A stretch of 64,000 nucleotides of DNA from Bacillota bacterium (GTDB taxonomy: Bacteria; Bacillota; Clostridia; Acetivibrionales; JAEXSP01): NCBI GenBank assembly GCA_023453795.1, contig JAEXSP010000040.1, positions 124,001-188,000 on the forward strand, in the 5' to 3' direction. The notes beneath the pieces are model-generated. The model had not been told where the DNA came from. It saw only the letters and a list, made by a program, of their open reading frames with translations, and ran no database searches. This document shows positions 8,549 to 17,340 of the stretch, piece after piece; position 1 is the first letter of the stretch; each line of letters opens with the position of its first letter. The position numbers and the translations under genes were made by a program.

Positions 8549-10338
8549 TTTTCCGCACCTCCGATCGCATTAAACGTACAAACCTGAGAACAGATGGAAC
8601 AGCCGTAGCACAGCGATTTATCTATTCTTACCTTATTCCCGTCTTTCACGGTGCCGGGGCAGCCCAATTCCTTAATGCAGCGGTTGCAGCCCTTGCATTT
8701 ATCAATGTCTATTGTATAGGACGGCGAGGGTTTGACCATTGCAATACAGGGAGCCTCAAATATAACTGCGGATACGCCCTTAAAGCTTGCGGCAGCATTA
8801 ACTGCGGATACGGCTTTTTTAAGGTCAAAGGGGTTTTCACTGACGACATGCTTTACTCCAAGTGCCTCAAGCACTTTCCTTATGCTTATCTTTTCGGCTA
8901 TATTGCCCATCATTGTCTTACCGGTGCCGGGATGGGGCTGATGCCCTGTCATTGCGGTTGTAGAGTTATCTAAAATTATTATGGTAATGTCGGTTTCATT
9001 ATAGATTGCATTAATAACACCGGGTATGCCTGTATGGAAGAAGGTTGAATCTCCGATAAAAGCAAAATTCAGGGCGTCCGGTTCCGCCCTGTGCAAGCCC
9101 TGTGCTATTGTGATTCCTGCGCCCATGCAAAGACAGGTGTCAACCATTTCGAGCGGGCTGGCGTTTCCAAGGGTATAGCAGCCTATGTCCCCGGAGAATA
9201 CCGCTTTTCTGCCTTTAACGGCCTGCTTTACCGCATAAAAGGATGCCCTGTGAGGACAGCCTGCGCAAAGTACGGGGGGCCTTACAGGTAATTCGGGCAA
9301 ATTTTCCGGTGCCTTCTGCGGTTCAAAATCACAATTCAGAAATTCAGCAACAGCCTTTGTTACATAATCCACAGTGTTTTCACCTGCTCTGGGCATATGG
9401 CCTGTGAGTTTGCCGTTAACTTTAAGCGATATATTGTGTTTGCCGCAAAGATATATCAATTCCTTTTCAATAACCGGATCGAGTTCTTCCACAACAAGGA
9501 CTTCGTCCAGACCATTGAGAAATTTCAAAGCGAGCTTTTCAGGAAAGGGGTGAGGTGTTGCGACCTTGAATACCCTGCAATCTCCCTTTAAAAAGGATAA
9601 TGCTTCCGAAACATATGCATAGCTGACTCCGCCTGTTGCTATTCCTCTTCTGCCGCTTCCGGAAACGGAATTGAAACGGTAGGAGGAAAAATCTTCGGCA
9701 AGTACAGGCTGGCGTTCTTCAATCTTCAAGTGATTCTGGTATGAAAGTCTTGGGAAAATTGACCACTTCGGGTTTTTTACAAACCCCTCCGGTTTTATAT
9801 TAAGTCGGGTATTGTCAACTTCGATTGACGAACATCCGTGACATACACGAGTGGTTGGACGAAATATTACCGGAGTATTATATTTTTCCGAGTACTCAAA
9901 AGCATCACCGATCATGAGATAGGCTTCCTCGGGTGAAGAAGGGTCAAACACGGGAAGCTTGGAGAAAATCCCGAAATGCCTGGTATCCTGTTCGGTTTGA
10001 GACGAAATAGGGCCCGGGTCATCCGCAACTACGACCACCATTCCGCCTTTGACACCTATATATGCAAGACTCATGAGCGGATCGGATGCAACATTCAACC
10101 CAACCTGCTTCATGGTAACCATGGAACGTGTACCTGTGTAAGCAGCGCCTGCCGCAACCTCAAGTGCCGATTTTTCATTTACCGACCATTCTACATAAAC
10201 GGAACCCGGATTTTTCTCTGCAACCGTTTCCAGTATTTCCGTTGACGGAGTGCCGGGATAACCGGTAACGACTCCCACACCCGCGCGTATTGCGCCTAAC
10301 GCGATAGCCTGATTTCCCATCAGAAGCTCCTGCGCCAT
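8545..10338 (-). CDS. iorA: Indolepyruvate:ferredoxin oxidoreductase, alpha subunit
   Basis: 597 residues from the ATG at 10338. The N-terminal half is the pyrimidine-binding domain (GNQAIALGAIRAGVGVVTGYPGTPSTE), the C-terminal half binds thiamine pyrophosphate (GDIGCYTLG...FIGDSTFFHTG...DNSTTAMTGHQ). It ends in a two-cluster ferredoxin domain with CKGCNRCIKELGC and CYGCSICSQVC. It is the catalytic subunit that decarboxylates indolepyruvate and related aryl pyruvates. A start twelve codons upstream (10374) is possible, but the GGGGG at 10346-10350 is ideally placed only for 10338. A promoter and a hairpin-plus-U-tract lie upstream, suggesting attenuation control of the operon. Confidence 0.93.
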   Translation of the reverse strand: MAQELLMGNQAIALGAIRAGVGVVTGYPGTPSTEILETVAEKNPGSVYVEWSVNEKSALEVAAGAAYTGTRSMVTMKQVGLNVASDPLMSLAYIGVKGGMVVVVADDPGPISSQTEQDTRHFGIFSKLPVFDPSSPEEAYLMIGDAFEYSEKYNTPVIFRPTTRVCHGCSSIEVDNTRLNIKPEGFVKNPKWSIFPRLSYQNHLKIEERQPVLAEDFSSYRFNSVSGSGRRGIATGGVSYAYVSEALSFLKGDCRVFKVATPHPFPEKLALKFLNGLDEVLVVEELDPVIEKELIYLCGKHNISLKVNGKLTGHMPRAGENTVDYVTKAVAEFLNCDFEPQKAPENLPELPVRPPVLCAGCPHRASFYAVKQAVKGRKAVFSGDIGCYTLGNASPLEMVDTCLCMGAGITIAQGLHRAEPDALNFAFIGDSTFFHTGIPGVINAIYNETDITIIILDNSTTAMTGHQPHPGTGKTMMGNIAEKISIRKVLEALGVKHVVSENPFDLKKAVSAVNAAASFKGVSAVIFEAPCIAMVKPSPSYTIDIDKCKGCNRCIKELGCPGTVKDGNKVRIDKSLCYGCSICSQVCTFNAIGGAEK

Positions 10339-10375
10339 ATGACTACCCCCAATTATATAAATTGATTTTATCATT

Positions 10376-10406
10376 CAAAAATAAAAAACCTGTCCCAAAG
10401 GACAAG
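10376..10406 (-). terminator. Terminator-like hairpin in the iorA leader (candidate attenuator)
   Basis: Read on the minus strand, CTTGTCC (10406-10400) pairs with GGACAGG (10395-10389), using one G-U wobble that works only in the minus-strand RNA, and a T-rich run follows directly. It lies between the iorA promoter and the iorA start, so it would abort transcription unless an alternative fold forms. Just upstream in the RNA, AGCCTGTGACAGG and AGGCT segments can form competing pairs, including pairing with the ACAGG arm of the terminator. Confidence 0.6.
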
Positions 10407-10443
10407 CAGTTGAGCCTTTTTACCTGTCACAGGCTACGTTGAG

Positions 10444-10472
10444 ATTATATCACTACTGTACTGGAAAGGCAA
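10444..10472 (-). promoter_or_regulatory. Sigma-A promoter of iorA-iorB-paaK
   Basis: On the minus strand TTGCCT (10472-10467) and TATAAT (10449-10444) are separated by 17 bases. Transcription would start near 10437, giving a leader of about 100 nt that contains the hairpin at 10389-10406. Confidence 0.7.
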
Positions 10473-10481
10473 CTTCCATGC

Positions 10482-10529
10482 TTTTATAAAAAATAAACCG
10501 ACAGACTGTTTTTCTCTGATCCGCCGGTT
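10482..10529 (-). terminator. Intrinsic terminator of the lipoprotein gene
   Basis: On the minus strand AACCGGCGGAT (10529-10519) pairs with a downstream GTCTGTCGGTT arm ending at 10496, including several G-U pairs available only in this direction, followed by TTTATTTTTTAT. It lies 36 nt after the lipoprotein stop codon. Confidence 0.7.
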
Positions 10530-10564
10530 TTAACCCTGATATAATTATTGGGAATTTGCCTTAG

Positions 10565-11617
10565 TTATTTAAAAGTAGAAATAAAGTATTTTTTGTGCAT
10601 TTTAGTTGTTGGATTTTCAATGTTACTTGGTAAATCACCAAATACAGCTATGTTGCGGTCACCGGATTTTACATAATAATTTCTTGATTTGTCGTTGTAG
10701 CTTTCGATTAATTTAACTTTGCTGCCATTCAGCTTAAATGTATCTTGAATTTTAGCAGAGCCGGAATAATTCTCAAGTCTGGGCTCCAGAACATATTCGA
10801 TAAAGTCATCCTTGAATGGAACCTTTACAATTACCCTCTGGTCATTTACCTCTGTAATGTATTGTGATGATACATTCAAATTATCTTTAGCCAATAATTT
10901 GGCAACAATGTCATTATAGAAGGCATAATCGCTCAAATCGACCTTTTTGTTTTTATTAGTTACAGGATGTAAATAATCATCATTCTGAACAATATAAACA
11001 TTAAGCATGCTTTTGCATTTATTATAGATTTCTTTTGCTTTCTCAACTGAAGGAACGCGATATAGGCTTATTTCCATACAATTGCCATCTTCTTTGGTAT
11101 CAAAATTGAAATAAGCGGTGTAGCACTGATCAATATTGCCCTTTTTCAAAAGCCAATCTCCGTCTTTAGCTAATATTGGGTTTGAGTCGCTTATTGAATA
11201 GTCTGAATCGAAGGATAAACTCAAATCGCTTATATTCATAAGAAAGTCGAAATAAATAAAATCAAATTCGTTTATTTCTACGGTTTTATTTTTGATACCC
11301 CCCTCAGTCCAGCTAAAGTCCGAATTATCCAGTACATCGGAATCTACAGTAAGGATAATCTTGGTAGGTACATAATTTACACGTTCACCTGTAAGTAAAA
11401 AAGCAAGTTTGTTTTTTGAACAATTGCTGTTGTCATTAATGTAAGCTTTATTGCTTTCTACGTCGCTGTTTGAGGCTGTATCATCTGTCTTGTCGCTGCT
11501 TGTTGATTTGCTTGAATCGGAACCTGTCTTTTCACTGTTGCCCGAATTGCTACCGCCGCATGCAGCCATAGTTACTGTAAGTATAAAAGCCATAACCAGA
11601 AGAATTAGTCTTTTCAT
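10565..11617 (-). CDS. Secreted lipoprotein of unknown function
   Basis: 350 residues. A signal peptide ends in the lipobox TMAAC, so Cys19 should be lipidated and the protein held on the outer face of the membrane. A Gly/Ser/Asp/Lys-rich spacer (about 20-60) follows, then a folded domain of mixed strands that I do not recognise. No catalytic motif stands out. AAGGAG at the right distance supports the start at 11617, and the gene has its own terminator at 10482-10529, so it looks like a single-gene unit. It is adjacent to, but not co-transcribed with, iorA. Confidence 0.8.
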   Translation of the reverse strand: MKRLILLVMAFILTVTMAACGGSNSGNSEKTGSDSSKSTSSDKTDDTASNSDVESNKAYINDNSNCSKNKLAFLLTGERVNYVPTKIILTVDSDVLDNSDFSWTEGGIKNKTVEINEFDFIYFDFLMNISDLSLSFDSDYSISDSNPILAKDGDWLLKKGNIDQCYTAYFNFDTKEDGNCMEISLYRVPSVEKAKEIYNKCKSMLNVYIVQNDDYLHPVTNKNKKVDLSDYAFYNDIVAKLLAKDNLNVSSQYITEVNDQRVIVKVPFKDDFIEYVLEPRLENYSGSAKIQDTFKLNGSKVKLIESYNDKSRNYYVKSGDRNIAVFGDLPSNIENPTTKMHKKYFISTFK

Positions 11618-11839
11618 ATTTTCTCCTTATTTAAGTTATATTTAATACATGGCTATTCTAACACAAAAAGCATATTATGTAAATCAATGCGAGACAAGGA
11701 TTATAATCTTGAGCTTTAATTCATCTTTTGAAATTTAACAATAATATTACACAGCCTTTAGTAGAACTTAATCTTTATCTTATAAACTATAACCAGATAT
11801 TATAGGAACTCTTAAACTGATTATGAAGAAAAGGAGAGA

Positions 11840-11968
11840 ATGCTATATAAATTGGTAAAAAATCACATGGCAATAAGTCGTGTGGTTTTTTACATTATTG
11901 TTAAGGATTTCAATAAAACCTTTACTGATTCTTCTAAAATAGTATATTATTTATATGATCTAATCTAA
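11840..11968 (+). other. Possible 42-codon reading frame with a terminator-like hairpin inside
   Basis: The 376-nt gap between the lipoprotein gene and the propeller genes holds an AAGGAG at 11831-11836 followed by an ATG at 11840 and 42 codons, with a hydrophobic middle (RVVFYIIVK). The same stretch contains an 11-bp stem (AAAAAATCACA at 11857-11867 with TGTGGTTTTTT at 11881-11891). Either reading could be right; the hairpin with its T-run looks like an intrinsic terminator, so a real peptide is doubtful. Nothing else is evident in the gap. Confidence 0.3.
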
Positions 11969-11992
11969 TTACTGTTTCGGGGGAGAATATCA

Positions 11993-14900
11993 ATGAAAAA
12001 GCATATAAAAAGAGCATTAAGCTTAATACTTATATTAAGTTTTGTATTTACAGGGCAAATCTATGCTGCTACTGGTGACACAAGTAAAGCCTCATCTGAA
12101 ATCTTCGACTGGAAAGCAGACTACTCCCATCTATCACGTGATTACAACAGTGTGACCTTCGGAAAAGGACTTTTTGTTGCAGTTGGAGAAAAAGGGGCAA
12201 TCTCGGTTTCAAAGGATTTAAAAAAGTGGGAAGGCGTACCTGTCAGCTACATACCGAACTATGACATGGATGAGAAAGGTTTCTGTACGGTTCTTTTTAA
12301 CGGGGAGATGTTTGTAGCTGCCGGCGGAAGGAACCTTTTCTATTCCAAAGACGGATACCACTGGAATAATGTCAGGATCGATTATGCGGATAATGACGGC
12401 TCCAAGTGTTTAATTTTTTCAATGGATGAGATGATATTATCGGGTGCAACGAACGGAAAAACTTTTGTACTGACCGGTCCCGGAGTCCTTTTATATTCCG
12501 GCGACGGGATACGCTGGACAAAGCACCCGGATGCACATATGGGGCATAGCGCAGGAGGCGGTGTCGGAATATCGTTTTCCAATGTAATCTATGACGGGAA
12601 AAAATATGTCACAGTATGTACTCAATACAATGAAGAGCCGGGCGGGAATTATGCCTATACCTCCATGGATGGATTGCACTGGGACATTAGGCAATATAAA
12701 GAGCCTTCATTCGGCTATCAGGGATTTTTAACTTTCAATGGCAATAAATATTACCTAACGGATTATGATTATACCACGAAGCAAAGTACCGTATATGAAT
12801 CAGATGATTTAGCGGTATGGGAAATAACGGATATGGTGGTGGAGGGCATTCTGCACCACTTAAATAATACTTCCTATCGATTGGGTGATGGAATCTACCT
12901 CCTTGAAAACGGTAAGGAAACCTGTCTATACAAGGCAGCTGCAAATGAAAAACTTAACGGTATGTGTTCAGGAAACGGAAAGCTCGCGGTTGTGGGAACC
13001 AACGGGTTGATATTGTTTTCCAATGTATCGGACAAGAATAAAAAGTGGTCGTTGGCAAGCGGTCAGCTCTTTAAAGATATTTACTCAGCCGCCTCCAATA
13101 AAACTTGCATTGTTGCAGTCGGTAAAGACGGACAGATTATTAGGAGCATAGATGGGGTCAGCTGGCAAATAATTAAAACGAATATTACCAGCCATCTACA
13201 TTCTGTAATGTATGATGGGAAAAGCTTCATAGCGGTCGGAGACAATGGCACTATGGCAGCATCGAGAGACGGCAGTACATGGACTCTTCTTCCGTCAAAA
13301 ACCAAAAAGAGGCTGTATTCTTTGAAAAAACTGAACAATACATATATCGCAGTAGGCGAAAGTGCCACGATCCTTACTTCAAAGGATGCGTCAAGCTGGA
13401 AGTTGGTTTTCGGTACCGAAAAAGATAACCGTATATTTAACGAGCCCTTCAGTGGAGTAGCCTATAAGGATGGCACATATTATACAATTTCCAACATTAA
13501 CTCTTTTGTGTATACGTCAAAGGATGCGGTCACCTGGAAGCAAACCTCGCGGTTGAAAGGGGTAGATTACAGCGATTTGATCTATTATAAGGGCAGATTT
13601 GTTCTGATTGGCGGAAATATGAGTATTTCAAAGGATATGAAAACGGAAACCATAAATAAAGAGGGATTTTACTATGGTAATAGTACAGAGTACCAGAAAA
13701 TAAATGTCTTCAGCGGTTTTCTTTTAACAGGGGCTCCTGATGGAAATGTGTACTTATCTTCTGAAGGGATTTTATGGAGAAATGTCGGGGGGCTTAAGAA
13801 TCGGGACTGTGTAAACAGTATCGTTGAATTCAAGGGAAATTATTATGGCTTTTCAAATGACGGCATAATTATTAAGGGAGTAAAAAAGGGAGCCATACCC
13901 TCGGATTCCGACATTACCGTTTCTCCGTATTATAATTATCCTCAGTCTACAGGAAGCCAGATAGAGAGCTTTGAAACACTTAAAAATCAACCCATATACA
14001 GGAATAATACAATGCTTCTGACGGTTGACACAATCGCCGGCATAGTAGGATGCGATTACAGCTATGATAAAAAGAAGAAAACCGCATCAATAAGCATCGG
14101 AAAGAAAAATATCAGCTATACCGCCGGTTCAGCCTATGCTGCGGTTAACGGGAAGAGAATTAAAATGGTACAAAAAGCTGAGGCTGTCGGAAGTTCTTTA
14201 TATGTGCCTGCTCAATTCACTTTAAATTCGCTGGGTTATACCTACGGTTACGACAGCAGCAAAAGACGGATATACACCACCGTCGACGATACCCCAAAAA
14301 ACAAAGCTCTTGTTTTTAAGCCTGTTTCTATGAAAAGTAACAACAGCAGTCAGTATTTCCAATCAGTCTGCTCTAACGGGAAGGTATACTTGTCGGTTAC
14401 AGACAACGGCTCAATATATAGATCAAAGGATGGTACAAACTGGGCTAAATCAGCGGAACTCAAAGGTGCGTTTTCAAAAGTGCTATGGAATGGAAAAAGG
14501 TTTATTGCAGTGGGCGGGGTTTTAGACAATATGAATACCCAGGGTTTGATTTATGCTTCCGAAGATGGCCTGAACTGGGGGAAAGTCGGAGATATCCCTG
14601 CTTCCAAATACTTATACGCCGGGGTTGTCGCAAGCAGCGGTAAAAGTGCCGGAGAAGCGTATACAGGAAGTGTATTGAAGCAGACTGTACTTCTGTCATT
14701 TGATGGGGCGGTGCTCACTTCACAGGATGGCTTGAAATGGAGTAAATCTACTGATGCTAAAACAAAATACTTCAAAAGCCTGTGCTGGTACCAAGGTCTA
14801 TATTATTCCATATGCAGAGACAAAGGAATAGTATACTATTCAAAGGATGGCTTATTGTGGAATTATTATAAAACCGAGATGCCGATTAGCGAAATAATGA

Positions 14901-15250
14901 GTTCGGGCGGAACACTTTGGGCAGTCAATGATTATGGAAAACCAAACATGATATCCTCGAAACTATACAAATCAAAGAATGGGAAGGATTGGACGTATGT
15001 CCAGGAGTTACCTAACAAATATATAAAATCGATGTTTTACGCAGGAAATAAATATATTTTGTTAGGTGAAAGAAGCTCATGGAATCCTTATATTGAGAGC
15101 TCTGGATTTGCAATGGTATCCGGGGGGGGAGACCTGTGGGATTTTGCAGCTGTTCCGGCCGGTATGGGATTCACAAGTGAAGTGTTCCGTTCTGGGAAGC
15201 TTACGATTGTGGCTACAAGTAAAGGCCTTTTTACACTGACAGTAAAATAG
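11993..15250 (+). CDS. Secreted multi-repeat propeller-like protein with copper amine oxidase-type stalk domain
   Basis: 1085 residues. A signal peptide (to about residue 26, ending in YAA) is followed by about twelve repeats of roughly 45 residues with the pattern 'VAVGxxGxIxxSxDGxxW', a sialidase/BNR-like blade signature. Residues of about 665-770 are a different module (NTMLLTVDTIAGIVG ... VPAQFTLNSLGY), the copper amine oxidase N-domain-like 'stalk' repeat common in clostridial surface proteins. About six more blade repeats follow. No catalytic residues for sialidase are visible, so a binding or structural role at the cell surface is more likely. First of three tandem paralogues; its N-terminus is nearly identical to that of the next gene. 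GGGGGAG at 11979-11985 supports the start. Confidence 0.8.
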   Translation: MKKHIKRALSLILILSFVFTGQIYAATGDTSKASSEIFDWKADYSHLSRDYNSVTFGKGLFVAVGEKGAISVSKDLKKWEGVPVSYIPNYDMDEKGFCTVLFNGEMFVAAGGRNLFYSKDGYHWNNVRIDYADNDGSKCLIFSMDEMILSGATNGKTFVLTGPGVLLYSGDGIRWTKHPDAHMGHSAGGGVGISFSNVIYDGKKYVTVCTQYNEEPGGNYAYTSMDGLHWDIRQYKEPSFGYQGFLTFNGNKYYLTDYDYTTKQSTVYESDDLAVWEITDMVVEGILHHLNNTSYRLGDGIYLLENGKETCLYKAAANEKLNGMCSGNGKLAVVGTNGLILFSNVSDKNKKWSLASGQLFKDIYSAASNKTCIVAVGKDGQIIRSIDGVSWQIIKTNITSHLHSVMYDGKSFIAVGDNGTMAASRDGSTWTLLPSKTKKRLYSLKKLNNTYIAVGESATILTSKDASSWKLVFGTEKDNRIFNEPFSGVAYKDGTYYTISNINSFVYTSKDAVTWKQTSRLKGVDYSDLIYYKGRFVLIGGNMSISKDMKTETINKEGFYYGNSTEYQKINVFSGFLLTGAPDGNVYLSSEGILWRNVGGLKNRDCVNSIVEFKGNYYGFSNDGIIIKGVKKGAIPSDSDITVSPYYNYPQSTGSQIESFETLKNQPIYRNNTMLLTVDTIAGIVGCDYSYDKKKKTASISIGKKNISYTAGSAYAAVNGKRIKMVQKAEAVGSSLYVPAQFTLNSLGYTYGYDSSKRRIYTTVDDTPKNKALVFKPVSMKSNNSSQYFQSVCSNGKVYLSVTDNGSIYRSKDGTNWAKSAELKGAFSKVLWNGKRFIAVGGVLDNMNTQGLIYASEDGLNWGKVGDIPASKYLYAGVVASSGKSAGEAYTGSVLKQTVLLSFDGAVLTSQDGLKWSKSTDAKTKYFKSLCWYQGLYYSICRDKGIVYYSKDGLLWNYYKTEMPISEIMSSGGTLWAVNDYGKPNMISSKLYKSKNGKDWTYVQELPNKYIKSMFYAGNKYILLGERSSWNPYIESSGFAMVSGGGDLWDFAAVPAGMGFTSEVFRSGKLTIVATSKGLFTLTVK

Positions 15251-15297
15251 CAAATTAGCATATGTTGTATTAGGAAAGTAAAGAGGAGGTTACATCA

Positions 15298-17193
15298 ATG
15301 AGAAGACAAATCAAACGGTTTCTTAGCTTGTTTATTGCGTTAAGTTTTATTTTCGCAGGGCAGACATATACCCAAACCGGGGTTGCGGCTGCCCAGAAAG
15401 CCTCAGCACCTATCTTTGACTGGAAAGCAGACTATTCGCACCTTTCACGTGATTACAACAGTATAGCCTATGGCAAAGGTGTTTTTGTAGCCGTTGGCGA
15501 CAAGGGCATGATTATGGTTTCAAAAGATTTAAAGAAGTGGGACAAAGTGGAGGTTAATTACGATCAATACTTTGATGGAGTGTTTAAAACAGTTCTCTTC
15601 AACGGACAAATTTTCGTTGCCGCTATGGAAAGAAATATTTTTTACTCAAAGGATGGATACCATTGGGACAGTGTAAAAGTGATGGGGTACAATGACAAAA
15701 GCTCAAAAAGTATAGTCATTACGCTTGACGAAAATATATCATATGGAGCTACAAACGGGAAAACTTTTGTATTGTCCGGGTTCGGAGTTCTCTTATACTC
15801 AACGGATGGTAAGAACTGGACAAAACATCCGGATGCCCATAAAACCTTCGGTGCGGGCGGCGGCGAGGGAACTATATTCTCAAATGTAATATATGACGGT
15901 AAAAAGTACATTTCAATGTGCATGTATGTGAATGAAAGAGGAGGCAGTAAAGATTTAATTTATACTTCCAGTGATGGAATTACATGGGACATTACAGAAT
16001 ATAAAGGCCCTACATGTTCATTTCAAGGTGAATTTCTTACTTATAACGGCAGTAAATATTACATATCGTGTAAACAAAGCGAATATTATGAATCAGATGA
16101 CCTTAAGAACTGGAAGAGGATGCAGACTGAACTCAGGAGCGTGTTCTATCATATAAATAATGTTGTGTATGAGTTAGGCGATGGAATCTACACCTTTGAA
16201 AGCGGCAAGGAAATTCTTCAGTATCAAGCAGTTTCTAGTCAGACACTTAACAGCATGTGTTACGGAAATGGTAAAATTGTCGCTGTAGGTACAGACGGCT
16301 TGTTATTGGTTTGCAATGCATCTGAAAAGAGTAGAAAGTGGACTTTGGTAAGTAATGGAACCTTTTTTAAGGGCATTTACTCTGCCGCTGCCAGCAAAAC
16401 CTGTATTGTGGCTGTAGGGAATGAAGGTCAGATTATTAAAAGCACTGACGGGGCCAAGTGGCAAATAGTAAAAACAAGTATCGGCTATTCTCTTAGTTCT
16501 GTCATCTATGACGGAACATACTTCATTGCTGTCGGAGAGGGCGGGACTCTGGCCAGATCAAAAGACGGAAGTTCATGGACTTTGCTTCGGTCAAATACCG
16601 TAATGGATCTGTTTTCGGTAAGGAAGCTTAATAATAAATATATTGCTGTAGGAGATGGAGCAATCCTTTATTCAAAGGATTCAACAAACTGGAAGCTGGT
16701 ATGCGGCATTGAAAAAGACGGGGTTATCGATCAAAGCTTTAGCGGTGTTACCTGTAAGAACAGCGTCTATTATGCGATTTCGGATAAAAATTCCTTAATC
16801 TATACCTCAAAGGATGGAGTTAACTGGAAACAGACTTCAAGGCTAAAATACGGTAGATATTACGATTTGGTCTATTACAAGGGCAGATTTGTATTAGCCG
16901 GTCAAAATATGAGCATATCCAGTGATTTGAAAACCGGGACAATAACAAAAGAAGGAGTTACATCGTATTCTGATGAGAAATATATGAAAATCAATGTTTT
17001 TAAAGATTACCTTCTGATAGGAGCACCGAGCGGGAGTATCCTTTTTTCCTCTGATGGCGTGTTGTGGCAAGGTGCCGGCAAATTGAAAATGCAGGACAGT
17101 ATTAACAGTTTTGTGGAGTTTAAAGGGAGCATCTATGGGTTCTCCAGCGGCGGAGTCATTATTCATGGAGCCAAAAAGGGTCAAAAGCTTTGA
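15298..17193 (+). CDS. Secreted propeller-like protein, C-terminally shortened paralogue
   Basis: 631 residues, with a signal peptide (MRRQIKRFLSLFIALSF...) and about twelve 'SKDGxxW' blade repeats. It matches the first 640 residues of the upstream gene almost module for module, from FDWKADYSHLSRDYNS to GVIIHGAKKG. It then stops three codons later, where the paralogue continues into a stalk domain and six more blades. Sequence just after the stop still encodes the paralogue's continuation (NSDITVS) and its very last residues in other frames, so the protein was cut short by a deletion plus frameshift. Still probably secreted and folded, because the lost part is a separate module. GAGGAGG upstream supports the start. 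Confidence 0.8.
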   Translation: MRRQIKRFLSLFIALSFIFAGQTYTQTGVAAAQKASAPIFDWKADYSHLSRDYNSIAYGKGVFVAVGDKGMIMVSKDLKKWDKVEVNYDQYFDGVFKTVLFNGQIFVAAMERNIFYSKDGYHWDSVKVMGYNDKSSKSIVITLDENISYGATNGKTFVLSGFGVLLYSTDGKNWTKHPDAHKTFGAGGGEGTIFSNVIYDGKKYISMCMYVNERGGSKDLIYTSSDGITWDITEYKGPTCSFQGEFLTYNGSKYYISCKQSEYYESDDLKNWKRMQTELRSVFYHINNVVYELGDGIYTFESGKEILQYQAVSSQTLNSMCYGNGKIVAVGTDGLLLVCNASEKSRKWTLVSNGTFFKGIYSAAASKTCIVAVGNEGQIIKSTDGAKWQIVKTSIGYSLSSVIYDGTYFIAVGEGGTLARSKDGSSWTLLRSNTVMDLFSVRKLNNKYIAVGDGAILYSKDSTNWKLVCGIEKDGVIDQSFSGVTCKNSVYYAISDKNSLIYTSKDGVNWKQTSRLKYGRYYDLVYYKGRFVLAGQNMSISSDLKTGTITKEGVTSYSDEKYMKINVFKDYLLIGAPSGSILFSSDGVLWQGAGKLKMQDSINSFVEFKGSIYGFSSGGVIIHGAKKGQKL

Positions 17194-17304
17194 ATTCGGA
17201 CATCACAGTAAGTGCTTTTTGGTATAACGAGGGATGTGCTCCGTTACGGCAAGCTTACAATTCTGGCTGCAGACATGGGATTATTTATGCTGACAGTTAA
17301 ATAA
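17193..17304 (+). pseudogene. Remnant of the lost C-terminus of the preceding propeller gene
   Basis: In the frame starting at 17193 the DNA encodes NSDITVS, matching SDSDITVS of the upstream paralogue. From 17236 another frame encodes VLRYGKLTILAADMGLFMLT and a final VK before TAA at 17302-17304, matching the last 22 residues of that paralogue (VFRSGKLTIVATSKGLFTLT and VK). The roughly 420 residues between them are gone. This shows a large internal deletion and frame disruption after the tandem duplication. Confidence 0.75.
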
Positions 17305-17340
17305 TCATGAGGTGCTATTTTTGAAAAAGGAGATATAAAA

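Noticed and set aside
11840..11968. The 42-codon frame as a signalling peptide gene
   Set aside because: It has a good ribosome site, but a terminator-like hairpin runs through it and the peptide lacks processing motifs; kept only as a low-confidence feature.
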